Position numbers and translations under genes: made by a program. A DNA stretch of 64,000 nt from Galeruca laticollis (Eukaryota; Arthropoda; Insecta; Coleoptera; Chrysomelidae): contig OY998178.1 in assembly GCA_963921935.1 (NCBI GenBank), forward strand, positions 51,080,951 to 51,144,950. Direction: 5' to 3'. This document shows, one piece after another, positions 23,140 to 33,697 of the stretch. Numbering within the stretch: position 1 is the stretch's first letter; every line of letters begins with the position of its first letter. The notes beneath the pieces were generated by a model, which ran no database searches, was not told where the DNA came from, and worked only from the letters and a program-made list of their open reading frames with translations.

Positions 23140-23216
23140 TTAATGAACTCATGTTCAATTTAAACTAGTTGACGCGTTTCACTAACACAGTAGCTTCTTC
23201 AAAACGAATTAAGGTA
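23140..23216 (-). mobile_element. Penelope-like 3'-end fragment
   Basis: The complement contains GCTACTGTGTTAGTGAAACG and AACTAGTTTAAATTGAACAT. It matches 29360-29430, the 3' region of the Penelope element there, in opposite orientation. Confidence 0.55.
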
Positions 23217-23384
23217 TAACGAAAATAGAATATTAAGAGGGGCCTCACGTTTGAGGAACCTGAAAACAGTTTGCACCCGTGATTTGCAACAAAATTTAGG
23301 TCATTTTGTACACAACAAATCTAAAGAACGCAGGGAAATTAATTGTTGCAATTCTAACACAATATCACTTGGACCTTTGTCTTG

Positions 23385-23512
23385 GGGATCAGGTATTTTG
23401 GTTGAGTTTTATATTGTTATAAAAAAGATATAAGCCATTAAGTGGTGGTGTGATTTTGACAGTTTTGACAATTTGTGGTCACCAATCTGGACACCAAAAC
23501 CTGATCCCCAAA
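23385..23512. repeat. Short spaced inverted repeat
   Basis: CTTGGGGATCAGGTATTTTG near 23383 is answered by CACCAAAACCTGATCCCCAA near 23488, with a loop of about 90 bp. Confidence 0.5.
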
Positions 23513-24129
23513 AGGAAGCCTAGAGAATTCGATTCTGAAAATATGAAATCTCAAATCATTGTATTTTTTGAGATTTGTTGTGCGCAAATTTTTGCAAACG
23601 AACGTCTTTTTACTTTAGTTCAACCGCTCCACCGTCTTGATGCATGGCGCTGTATAGAACAATATAGAACAATGACAGAAGACGACAGTCAATTCATAGA
23701 CAAATAATTTTATAACTTTCTATATGGGTCAAATATGCTGTTGTCATATGTTTTGTGTTCATAAAAATATCCCAAATTTATAGTTTACTGTGTATTGTAT
23801 TTGTAAGTGATTATAATTAAGTAATTTTCATGCTAAATAAGTAAATTTGTGATTCGTAAATGCTATTTATATTTACTCCACAAGATTGTGTTTAGTGCTT
23901 CATGCTTCCTTGCAACAAAAATGCACTTTTTGAACCTATTACACAAATAACTACTTTTTAATGTTATTCTTATTTATTGTTGGTAAATACATCAAAGTGA
24001 TTAAATATATTATGTGAGAATGATTTTGAGTTTTTGTTCTTTGGAATAAATATATCAGGTTTATACCTGATAAATTAACTCCAATGTTAAAATGTCATAT
24101 ACCTGGAAATGTTATTGTCGCTTTGCCAT

Positions 24130-24158
24130 CGATAAAAAAGGTGCATCCTTTTTTATCG
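24130..24158. repeat. Perfect 12-bp hairpin
   Basis: CGATAAAAAAGG, loop TGCAT, CCTTTTTTATCG. Confidence 0.7.
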
Positions 24159-24276
24159 CGATAAAAGCTTCTCTTCCTCAATATCTAGTAAGCGGACGTC
24201 ACTTTTACACAATGACAATGAGTCGCAATTATTGTTGTTGTTCATCCATATATTCTGTCGTTAATTTATCTTGCCA

Positions 24277-24497
24277 AAAAACACTCGAGCTTTTCTTTTA
24301 TTAGATAAATTCCTCTTTGACTCAAAGTTTTGCCATTCACTAAATTTGCTCGAAAAACTGACATTAGATAAAATCGCTCCACCTTCGGTGTCGCGATTTT
24401 ATCATGTCAGTTTTTCTCGTAAAATTAGTGATTGGCAAAACTGTTTCGTTGCAAAGAGAAATTTATCCGATAAAAAAAAAGCTCTTGTGTTTTTACT
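24277..24497. repeat. Long imperfect hairpin, about 110-bp arms
   Basis: The left arm (24277-24386) and right arm (24387-24497) are inverted copies at roughly 75-80 percent identity by eye. The apex is CTCCACCTTCGGTGTCG. The apex and about 35 bp on each side resemble the hairpin at 31682-31881 (CTCGAA, ACTGACA / TGTCAGT, TTCTCGT). Either a foldback/MITE family or a structured transcript. Confidence 0.7.
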
Positions 24498-24744
24498 GTT
24501 GATAATAGTAATTGTTATTCAGCTTAAGTTGAATTTTATTGTTGTGTTTTTCTAGACAAATTTAGTTCTTCATGAGATCAATTATTTCGCTTATTGTATT
24601 TGTTTGTAAATTCAGTTTTGATGCAGAGTGGAGGCATTTTATTTCAAGTAGTGCATCATCACCTACAAGCCCTAAAATATTTTATCAATAAATGTATGTC
24701 ATTTAATATGCAAAAAAATTATAACACATGGTAATTATTTGTTA

Positions 24745-25085
24745 TGTCAAATATATTTACCATCAGGAGAAGCACCTAGAAAACCGTGTTGAACATCTAC
24801 CCACAATCCTCAATCAACTACCACAACATTTTGTACTTGTTCAAAAATGCTCTTATTCACTTTTTCCTTTAGAGTTCCATACTCCATTACCTCCGTCATA
24901 CAATAAGTCTTTTTAAGAACATTTTTAACAAGAAAATGACAAGGTGTATTTGTTTTTCTATCAACAACCTGTCCAAAGATTTTATAAGAAATTAGGATGG
25001 TTATCCACTTTTTAGCTTGCCTTAGCCTATGCACCATAGGTAATAGTAATTGTTGAATAAAATTAATGACCGAAGTAGGTAACAT
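24745..25085 (-). pseudogene. YqaJ-like nuclease domain fragment
   Basis: YqaJ-type domains are lambda-exonuclease-fold nucleases found in viruses and in many transposon-linked insect genes. The minus frame 25085-24810 reads ISYKIFGQVVDRKTNTPCHF, then VLKKTYCMTEVMEYGTLKEK. After one stop the same frame gives GLWVDVQHGFLGASPDG, the hallmark block of the family carrying an active-site Asp. The last codons are followed by GTAAATAT, a possible splice donor, so a second exon may have existed. The second half with the Glu-x-Lys motif is missing. The stop makes this copy inactive. Which transposon it came from is not clear. Confidence 0.55.
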
Positions 25086-25304
25086 TATATTTTAAAAATC
25101 TTTGAGCCATAAATATTCTAAAACTTTGTCTAGCTAATAGTCAAAATTTCCTTGCAAATTGTTTGATTATATAAGCATTTCAAAAAGTCAAAGAAAATAA
25201 GAAGCCAAATTATTATTAAAGGATGACTTAGTAATAGTCTCAGTTGTTGATATTAAAACAAAATTGTAAAACAAAGGACTACTAAAAAGTTAATTTTGTC
25301 TACT

Positions 25305-25478
25305 TGTTGCACTTCGGGGGCTGTATCGAGTTATACAGATAGGTTTTCTTTTCTAAAAACAATTTTTTTTCGTTGTTCTTGCTGAAAAACGTAAAAACAA
25401 CTCAAAAAATACAAAATTCCATTTTTTTTTGGGTAAACCTATACTTTTTTCGCATATTAGATGGGTTGGATGGAAAAG
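25305..25478 (-). mobile_element. Satellite-bearing element, partial third copy
   Basis: Read on minus from 25478, the terminus CTTTTCC and the sequences ATCTAATATGCGA and GGTTTACCCA match the 5' ends of the copies at 28404 and 45440. Further in, CAAGAACAAC and CGATACAGCCCCCGAAGTGC match the start of the first tandem unit. The GTC microsatellite and remaining units are missing or unrecognisable. Confidence 0.65.
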
Positions 25479-27949
25479 TAATAATACCAATAATGTATTA
25501 TACAAAAACAAAAAAAATATTTACCATTCAGGTGATCACACATATGTGTATCTGTCATGGAAAAAAGAGAATGAACCAACTATTTTTTTGTATAATGAAG
25601 AAAAAATGTTTTAGTTTCAATCTCTACAACACATATGATCAATCTTTGCAAACAAGGTAGAAGCAAACAAGGTAGAAGCAAACTTGTACATGTTGATTGT
25701 ATGTTTGATTTTGTACTGTATATATCGATCTCCCCACAATATATACATTATTATTTGTCATTACAGATCTTTCGCTTTAAATTTTTTATTAGTTGTTATA
25801 GTTGCTTTGTAAATTTTTTAAACGTTTGCTATTTTAAATTTAAATTCCTCACTGTACCTTACTTTCCTCTTTCTATTAAATGTAAAGCATTGAATTACAA
25901 GTAAATATTTTTTTGTATAATAAATTTGGAAGTTATTTGTTTATATTATCTGTTTCTAGATAAAATTGAATATATTCACACATGTAGTTGAAAAAAGAGC
26001 CTACATGTCAAATAAAATTTGGAAGCAACCAACAGGTACTCTGAAACTGATACAAATATGATTAGATTGAGGCAAAGTTGTGACGTGACGTTCTGTGTTT
26101 TCAGACTAAATGGCTTATTTAAAATCATGTAAATTTGCAACCTTTCTGCAGTTTAATTTTCTTAGCATGAAACAAACAAAAATTTATGATCATGAAAGCA
26201 TTTTATTATGTTAATATAAATGGTACAAATTTTGAAAGGTAGAATGTTCTTGAAATATGTATATATTTCTTCCATTCTTAATTTCTAGCAATTTCCGCAA
26301 TGCTGTCACTTGGTATCCATATTATTAAATAGAACATGTCCTTTCATGCAATATGTAATGCACCTTGTATCAGGTTATAATAGTTATATTTTTCAATTAT
26401 CACTATTATATATTCATCAAAATGAATTATGCAATTCTTGTCTTTTGAGAGCAGTTTTAATTTTTCTTCATTCAGATACTTCAAAGATCAGTTCACTTCA
26501 ATTAAGCATTTTTCGCTTTTCACTAACAAACCCATATTATCATTAAAACGGGGTTTCAAGAGAATGTTGAAAGATGGTTTGATGATAATAGAACAAACCA
26601 TCAATATTATTTATCTCACATTTTCACATTAATCAAATAATCCAGTAAACATAACCTCAAACATAGCTTTTAAAATTAAAAAATACGGATTGCAGGATAA
26701 TTTACATTATCATTACTATAATTTTTGATATCGGGTCGATACGATTACGTACTTTTTAACAATTTATTCCTTTCAAAAACATTTATAAAACTCTTGAATA
26801 ATCAAAAATCTACACTCGAATGGAAATTTTGTCAACAAATTTTGTTTGGATCCGTGTATATAATATTCTCTTATCTATGCACAGGTGTGCTGTGGTTTGG
26901 ATGCAGCATGAAAAACAGAGATAAAGTTTCTGTGCTCACAAGAAGTTGAAATAATTGAAATCAAAACATTCGAACAGAGATGCGTTTCTTTGAACCGTCA
27001 AGAGTGGAAAGACAGAGAGAGAAAATATGTTGAATAAGTAAAAGCCGATTCAGTACTACTATCGTAAATATTTTGAACCAAATAATTACTAAATTAGTAA
27101 CTAGTATTGTGTAGGTTTTTAGTTATATAACCTGTGAGTAGGCCCCCTTTAAGTACCAAGTGTCAAAATGACTAAAGGCGTTTTTAACACGAGGTGCTTA
27201 CTTTCTTCACCCTCAGAAATGACAAAATTATAATCCATTTTAATTATATTCACAACATGACGGGAGATGGCTGACGGATGACTGATAAATCAAATGACAC
27301 AGAACAACAAAATTATCACATAACATGAAATTGAACTTGATGTGACGTTTGAAAAAAGATAAACGAGATGTGACTTTTCGCATTTTAAACTCTAGTGTTA
27401 AGAGAGTCGTTTTGCGCATGTCAATCTCGTTTTTAAAATGCAGTTCTAGTAACGGAAGTAGAAAAAATGTTTTAAAATATGAAGTGCCTGAATAGAGAAT
27501 TCTATTTACTAATATTAACCAAGATATTAAAAAAAATTATTACCTGGAAATTCATTCACTACAAACATTCCTTAGCTCTCTTCTAGGTAAAAAGGTTTAA
27601 TAAAGGTGGTCGTTAGGAAGGTTTCCTGAATATACTCGTTTTTGTTTATCTCAAGAGCTTCTGAAAGCTTTAAACTAAAGGATTTACCTTCTACAAAGAA
27701 TTATGTATCATAAAACAGATAGCACTTAATAATAATTACGATCCCAATTTAATTGACAATATCATAAATAAGAAGATAAAAAAACAGATTTTAAAACAAG
27801 TACTCCCTTCTCATGGAAATAATAATAAACACTTTAAAAGCTTAACATACTTTTGAACACCATCCTTAAAATTTAAATAATTTTTAGAAACATTAGACAT
27901 GATTATTTGCTTTAAAACTGATTACAATTTATCCAAACTCATTAAAAAT
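25479..27949. other. Non-coding spacer
   Basis: AT-rich, no gene recognised. A 15-bp tandem doublet (CAAACAAGGTAGAAG) lies at about 25649-25680. An imperfect inverted repeat (AAGTACCAAGTGT / ACACGAGGTGCTT) lies at 27149-27201. Confidence 0.4.
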
Positions 27950-28285
27950 AAAGAACCTAAATCTTCAAAATTGAACAAATCGGGAGTTTAAAAACTAAAA
28001 TGTGGTAATAACAGCTGTGATAAAATTTATATCGGTAGAACTTTTAGAAATTTTAGAACTAAAATTACAGAACACAAATGTAGCTATGACAAAAAAATAG
28101 ATTCTAACTATTCAAATCAGTTATTAGAAAACCAACACATTTTCAACCCAAATTTTGAAATTTTACATGTAGAAGCTCATATCTTTTAGAATATCTTGAA
28201 ATAAATAAAAACGAATATTCAGGTAATCTTCTTAACGACCAAATGAATATCAATCACTTTGCCTTATTAAACTTTTTTACCTAGA
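27950..28285 (+). pseudogene. Penelope-like element, GIY-YIG C-terminal part
   Basis: Penelope-like elements encode a reverse transcriptase followed by a GIY-YIG endonuclease. The plus strand gives KLKCGNNSCDKIYIGRTFRN (the YIG block with its following Arg), ITEHKCSYDKKI, then NFEILHVEAHIF. After a frameshift near 28185 it gives EYLEINKNEYSGNLLNDQM and a terminal stop near 28282. Upstream RT sequence is not recognised before 27900. Downstream, the 3' untranslated part is split by the satellite-bearing element at 28404-29345 and resumes at 29346. Confidence 0.7.
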
Positions 28286-28403
28286 GGATAGCTTAGGAAT
28301 GTTTCTATTAAATGAATTTCCAGATAATTTCTCTCAATACCTTTGTTAATATTATCAGAATAGAATTCTGTATTCATGTACTGTATATATTGAAACATTT
28401 CAA

Positions 28404-29345
28404 CTTTTCCGCCCAACCTATCTAATATGCGAGAAAAATATTGGTTTACCCACAAAAAAGTTGGAATTTTGAAAAACAATTTTGTGTGTATGTCGTCGTC
28501 GTTGTCATCGCCCACTTTTCGTTACATGTCTTGCTAGCACGATACAGCCTCCGGAGTGCAACAATTCACCAATTTTATGATTGAATATTGTTCAGGACAT
28601 CTCACAGATGAACCCTATTGATTTTCAGCTCACAATAGCCAGTACAACGGGTGCTATGGTACTTGAAGTACGACATTTTTGTCATTTTTTGAGAAATTTC
28701 AGTTTTTTAGCACGATACAGCCTCCGGAATGCAATAATTCACCAATTCTATGATAGAAGATTATTCACAACATCTCACAATTGAACTCTATCGATTTTCA
28801 GCTCATCACAGCCAGTAGAACTGGTGCTATAGTACTTTAAGTACGACATTTTTGGTGAAATTTCAGTTTGTTAGCACGATGCAGCCTCCGGAGTATATAC
28901 AAGTGACCAATTTTATGATTCAATATTGTTCAGGGCGTCTTATAGATGGACCTCATTGATTTTCAGCTAACCAAAGCTAGTACAAAACGGGTACTATGGT
29001 ACCTGAAGTTCCACATTTTTCATCCTTTTTGGAGATATTTCGGGTTGTTAGTACGATACAGCCTCCGGAGTGTATACAAGTCGCCAATTTTATATTTGGA
29101 TATTTTTTAAGGTTTCTCATTCAAGGTGTCTCACATATGTACTCTATCGATTCTCAGCTGACTATAGCGAGTACAGCGTGTCCTATAAATCCAGATGTAC
29201 TGCATTTTTGGTTACTTTTGGAGAAATTCCGGTTTGTTGGCACGATACGTCCCCCGACGAATACAAGTGACAATTTTAGGATAAAATATTATTTAGGGCA
29301 TCTCACAGATGCGGAAAAGTTAGTTTTAGTCTTTAAAACCGTTTA
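28404..29345 (+). mobile_element. Satellite-bearing Helentron-like (HINE-type) element, 5 units
   Basis: It starts CTTTTCCGCCCAACC. A GTC-rich microsatellite follows near 28488. Then come five tandem units, each opening with a variant of TTAGCACGATACAGCCTCCG (about 28535, 28707, 28871, 29047, 29237; period 164-190 bp). GCGGAAAAG at 29311-29319 is an inverted copy of the 5' terminus placed 26 nt before the 3' end CCGTTTA. No coding potential. It interrupts Penelope 3' sequence between A and T with no evident target duplication. Confidence 0.7.
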
Positions 29346-29440
29346 TTTCATTGAAGCTTCATTCGTTTTGAGAAAGCTACTGTGTTAGCGAAACGTGTCA
29401 ACTAGTTTAAATTAAACATTAGTTCAAATATAATGAAGTT
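29346..29440 (+). mobile_element. Penelope-like 3' end, continued
   Basis: Contains GCTACTGTGTTAGCGAAACG and AACTAGTTTAAATTAAACAT, shared with the inverted scrap at 23140-23216. It continues the Penelope tail interrupted at 28403. Confidence 0.55.
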
Positions 29441-30950
29441 TTATACAAATTAAATTGTTTCATTTCATCGTTCAGTATGCATCTTCATTAAGTAAAAGCC
29501 TTTTCTATTCAATTTTTCAAACAATTAATGTCCATTTAGCAATGAAGCAGAATCTTTTATCGGCGTGAATTGCGATCTGGTACGATCTGAGCCTAAAATG
29601 AGACAGCTTTATTGTGAGTTATAGACTTGATGTTTTGCCGGATATGATGAAGAGACTCTCTAAAAAAAGAAATATAATAAATCTATCCCTGAGGACCCGT
29701 AGCGTGGCTACACGTTAATCGAGCTTCAGCTACCAAAGACTCTGTTGTCCAGACTTTGACTAGATAACCACAGTGTGAAGATGGGATTATATAGGTTTTT
29801 CATGTGGAATCAATTGCGGAAACCACTGATTTGATGGCTGCAAAACTGTTTTCCAGATCAGAAAGAAGTGATGGAAATTAGCAGGATATTTAGAAATTTC
29901 TATTGACCCTCTAATGTCTAATTATTGTAATATAAAAACCTTTTGAGAAATAACATCCGGTGTTCTGTTTTCAGTTACTAGGGGACAGGAGAGCAACAAA
30001 TAAAGAGCTGAGAAAAGTCAGTGGATCAGTTGATCAAATGAAAGAAGACTTGGGAATATCATCAAGGCGTCAATTCATTGAAAGCTGCCAGCTTACACAA
30101 GAGACGAGGAGAAAAAGTAAAAAAAAAATTGAAACAGACAAGAGGACTGGAATACAGAAAAAACATAGGCTCGGCTGCCAAAACATTGTGAAAGAACAAA
30201 AATTTAACATCATTTCAGTCAAATGAAATGTAATGTAATTCACGCATTTCTCTCTTCTTCAAATATATTTCTAGTTATTCAATCTATTCACATAATCTAA
30301 TGATTTTTCTCTTGAATACGACGTCTATAAAAGAAAATTTAGGGAACGAGAACAGAACAGTTAATTGGCTAGCCTAGAATACGTAAAGTAAGTACTACTT
30401 CTCATGAAAAACGCGAGTCAAATTGCGTATGAAAAAAATGCCTGACCCGTAGTATTACGATTATTACTGAGAATAACGTTAAATTAATATACGAGAACAA
30501 GGATAGCTATTATGTCGTCGTCAAAATTGCAAAAATTATAGCTTGGTAAGTTATAACAAAATTTATTATAAGAAGAACCAATAACCATACCAATTTTTGA
30601 TGGAATAACCACCATGATTATTTTAATTTGCTCAATTGACCTTAAAATGTCATCACAATTTTCAGATATAACTCAAACAGGAGATGTCACACGGGAATTA
30701 AAATTGTAACAAATTTATGTTAGTATTCATACATATTGAATTTGAAAATTTAGAGTGACTATTGTACAAAAACATTGGAAATTGTCACATTAATGGAGTT
30801 TAAAATGTCACATTCAGATTTTTTCTAATAAGGATCGAGAAAGATGACGATTATGCCGTTTGCCGTGAAAAAACACAAAGTGATGTAAACAGTTTTGTAT
30901 AATCAACGTTTTTAAATGTTCATTTTTTAAACTGATATTAAATGTTCATG
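29441..30950. other. Non-coding spacer
   Basis: No gene recognised. The frame at 29960-30226 (+, 88 codons) is Lys/Arg-rich and lacks any domain I know. Confidence 0.35.
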
Positions 30951-31449
30951 ATGTCTTTATCAAAAGTATGTTTCTGTATTCATGGCTGTTCGAATATGCA
31001 GTATAAAACTAATACGCAGTTGAAATTTCATAGATTCACCGCAATTTCATTCATTACTGCATGGATAACCTAAAAACGTCAAAAATGAATAAATGCAGTG
31101 AAAAATCATTTGCGAGTAGAGTGTTCTAATTAAAAAGGTTTATTAACTATTATTTTGTGTATAATCAGTATGATATTACAATTGGCAGCTAATAGAAAAG
31201 TTCTAGATCTTCTTTCCATAGATAAATGATTATTATTGAGACAATTCAACTCATGTATAAAAAATCGAATATGCCACAGTCCAATTGTCACTTTGACAGC
31301 GGCAAAAGTTAGCTTTAATTTTTACAGCGACAATTACACTAGTGGTTTTTTCACTTATTCATTTGTTCATCAATTATCGCGGTGTTGGTTACCAGAATAA
31401 ATAGTTTGGCATGTTTGTCAACAACTTATTGAATTTTCAAGAATTAACA

Positions 31450-31640
31450 ATGAGTCGATTCGGTGTGTCTACGAACGCCGAAATTAGTCAAATTGTTAAT
31501 ACCTGTGTGCCTACTAATACTGTTGCGGCACAATCATCAATCTGGCGACAATTTTCTACGTTTTGCGATGCAAAAAGATACGCATTTGAGCCAGATACTT
31601 CCATCGAGAAATTGAATGTAATATTGCAAGATATGTTTCC
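31450..31640 (+). pseudogene. Tyrosine-recombinase-like (Crypton-type) N-terminal fragment
   Basis: The frame opens MSRFGVSTNAEISQIVN. It continues with a segment in which NTVAAQSSIWRQFSTFCDA is followed by an acidic linker and IEKLNVILQDMF. This resembles the N-terminal core-binding region of eukaryotic Crypton/DUF3504-type proteins (pattern: helix, W-x-x-F-x-x-W/F). No catalytic Arg/His/Tyr motif follows. The frame ends at 31704 inside the hairpin described separately. The family call rests on a short pattern and is tentative. Confidence 0.3.
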
Positions 31641-31681
31641 AAATTTCTCATTCATTAAATTGTCCTGCCGAATTACACTCG

Positions 31682-31881
31682 AGGTTTGTATTGATATTGG
31701 GTAAATTTGTGTTGTTCAAATTCTAAACTGTTTCCTTTAGCAATTTGACTCGAATTACTGTCAACCAAAAAACACTCCTCCTTCGGTGTCGTGTTTTCAA
31801 TAGTTGACAGTTATTCTCGTCAAATTGCTAGGAAACAGTTTCTCATTAAACAACCCAAATTTACCTGATAAAATACAAACC
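31682..31881. repeat. Long imperfect hairpin, about 100-bp arms
   Basis: The left arm begins GGTTTGTATTGATATTGGGT and the right arm ends with its inverse. The apex CTCCTCCTTCGGTGTCG is nearly the apex of the hairpin at 24277-24497. The stem near the apex differs between the two but stays paired within each (ATCGC/GCGAT there, AACAC/GTGTT here). Confidence 0.7.
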
Positions 31882-32209
31882 ACTTGTGCAATTATAAGTG
31901 AGAATAAAATTTTGTTTTCTGTACGATTTCATTAATTGTATAAAATAAAAAGCTTGTTATGTGTGTTGCTGACTTTAATATTATATAATAAGTTTGAATA
32001 ATTAAACACTATTAAGAGAAAGAAAGTGAACATTTGTACAAAACGAGTCACTTCAAGTTTTTTAATTACATTTTAGAAAATATCGGAAGGATTGGGAACC
32101 AAATGAAAATATTAGAATTTGCAGTGCTCATTTTGTCAAAAATCAGATAATTCACTACACCCGTCGTACATACCAACAATTTTTCCTGGCAATGAAAATA
32201 ATAAGATCT

Positions 32210-33695
32210 TTTGATTTTTTGCGTTTTGTAGGTTATTCATTACACTGTTTACATCACAATGTTTTTCTTATTTAACACCAGGGCGCTCTACTTTCGACAG
32301 AAATGCTGCCTCTATAGTTCGGTCTCGATCCCCATACCTTTTCAATATGCAAAAAACCTCCCTCTTTCAAATTGTATCAGTATCAACTTTTAAATGATCC
32401 CAATTTCCTTTCGAAGCAATATTTCCAATCCCAGACAAAATTATTTGAATGAAAAAGTAGCAATCTAAACAAAATACATAGCACCAAATGTGCTGTTCGT
32501 AGAATTTTCAGCAATGTCTCTTAGTATAATTCACAAATTGAAAATGGTATACAAATAATATACGAAGTTCGAAGAAATACCTGTAGTAGTTTATTCGATA
32601 CGAAATAATGTCTAGAAAAATGTATTGAAACCGTTATTTAGCAATAAAATTTGCAAAAGTTATTAACAAATAAAGATCAAAAGAAGTTATTTAAAGTCTA
32701 TCCAAATGGAGTTGATAGCACGGATCAGGGGTTCGGACCATAAAATAGTTTTAAGCCAGAGGCGTGACGGAACTACACAGAGAAAAAGAAAGTATTGAAT
32801 CAAACAAAATATATTTCAGCCAAACAAATTTGTTGTTTCAATATGGCGAAATTAACCTATCATTTAAAAGAAAACGCTAGTTTATTTGAATTCCAAGACC
32901 AATATTTGTTTAATAGAAGAGAATAATAGATGATGTCAATTGTTATATTTCGTCCGTTCAATTCTTCGGGTATATTTGATGCAAGAATAATTTCACTTTC
33001 ATCTGAGAATGTATTTCACCATTGAAGCAAATAAACAATTTTGTATATTCAAGAATATTGAATAGACAAATGAAACAAATAGGTATTTACTTGAATTTTA
33101 GAATAGATATTGTTTGGTTAAATGCCAGACTGTTGAAATGTGAAAAATATTTATGATTTGGTTCAAATATTCATTTAATTCCAGAATCCGTAATATTGAA
33201 TCAAGAATATCGCTATTTGAAAAAAATGTATAATTAGGAATTGATTTAAAATTATACTTGAATGATGAGTGTGAGTTACGCAAGTGAAAAAATATTTGTT
33301 TTAATTGAAAAAATATATTGTTTGGTTCAAAAACATGCCCGCTGGAATGCTGAAAAATATTTTTGTGATATTGTTTGAATTCTACAATTCGTATAACTAA
33401 AGTATCTCGGTAAATATCTTCACATGCCTATTGATGTTCCCAAATTTCAGTAGTTTGCGATTTCATTATACATGACAAAAAATGGAAATACAGTAGAATG
33501 TTTCATTTGGTATTATCTATATAAGTTTTTTCCAGGTACATAAAAAATTTTACAAAATCTCCCGCAGTTATTTTACTATACTATATTCAAACATTCCTTA
33601 TTTTCTGTGTACCTGCCCCGTGACCTATATAGGTACAACTCAATTTCCTGTTTTATATCAAACTACCTGTATAGAATAAAACATGAAGTAGTTAT
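32210..33695. other. Non-coding spacer
   Basis: AT-rich; no gene. 32800-33400 is rich in TTTGTTT/TTCAAAT-like motifs without clear repeat units. Confidence 0.4.
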
Positions 33696-33697
33696 TA

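Larger units (their letters stand above)
30951..32195 (+). pseudogene. Split THAP-like zinc-finger gene, two exon fragments
   Basis: THAP domains are C2CH zinc fingers found in P-element-type transposases and derived host proteins. From ATG 30951 the plus strand reads MSLSKVCFCIHGCSNMQYK, then LKFHRFTA, the first CxxxC and HRFP-type blocks. The second half appears at about 32077 after an acceptor-like ACATTTTAG: RKDWEPNENIRICSAHFVK (third Cys, His). A frame change gives YIPTIFPGNENN, the AVPTIF-type end. Together they cover most of a THAP domain, with about 1 kb between the halves. That gap holds a recombinase-like exon and a long hairpin. No downstream effector domain was found. Possibly a decayed transposon gene. 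Confidence 0.45.

Noticed and set aside
28535..29260. CRISPR-like reading of the regularly spaced TTAGCACGATACAG motifs
   Set aside because: The whole 170-bp unit is repeated, not just a short repeat with unique spacers, and the context is eukaryotic.
29960..30226. 88-codon Lys/Arg-rich frame
   Set aside because: No recognisable domain and no supporting context; kept only as a note in the spacer entry.
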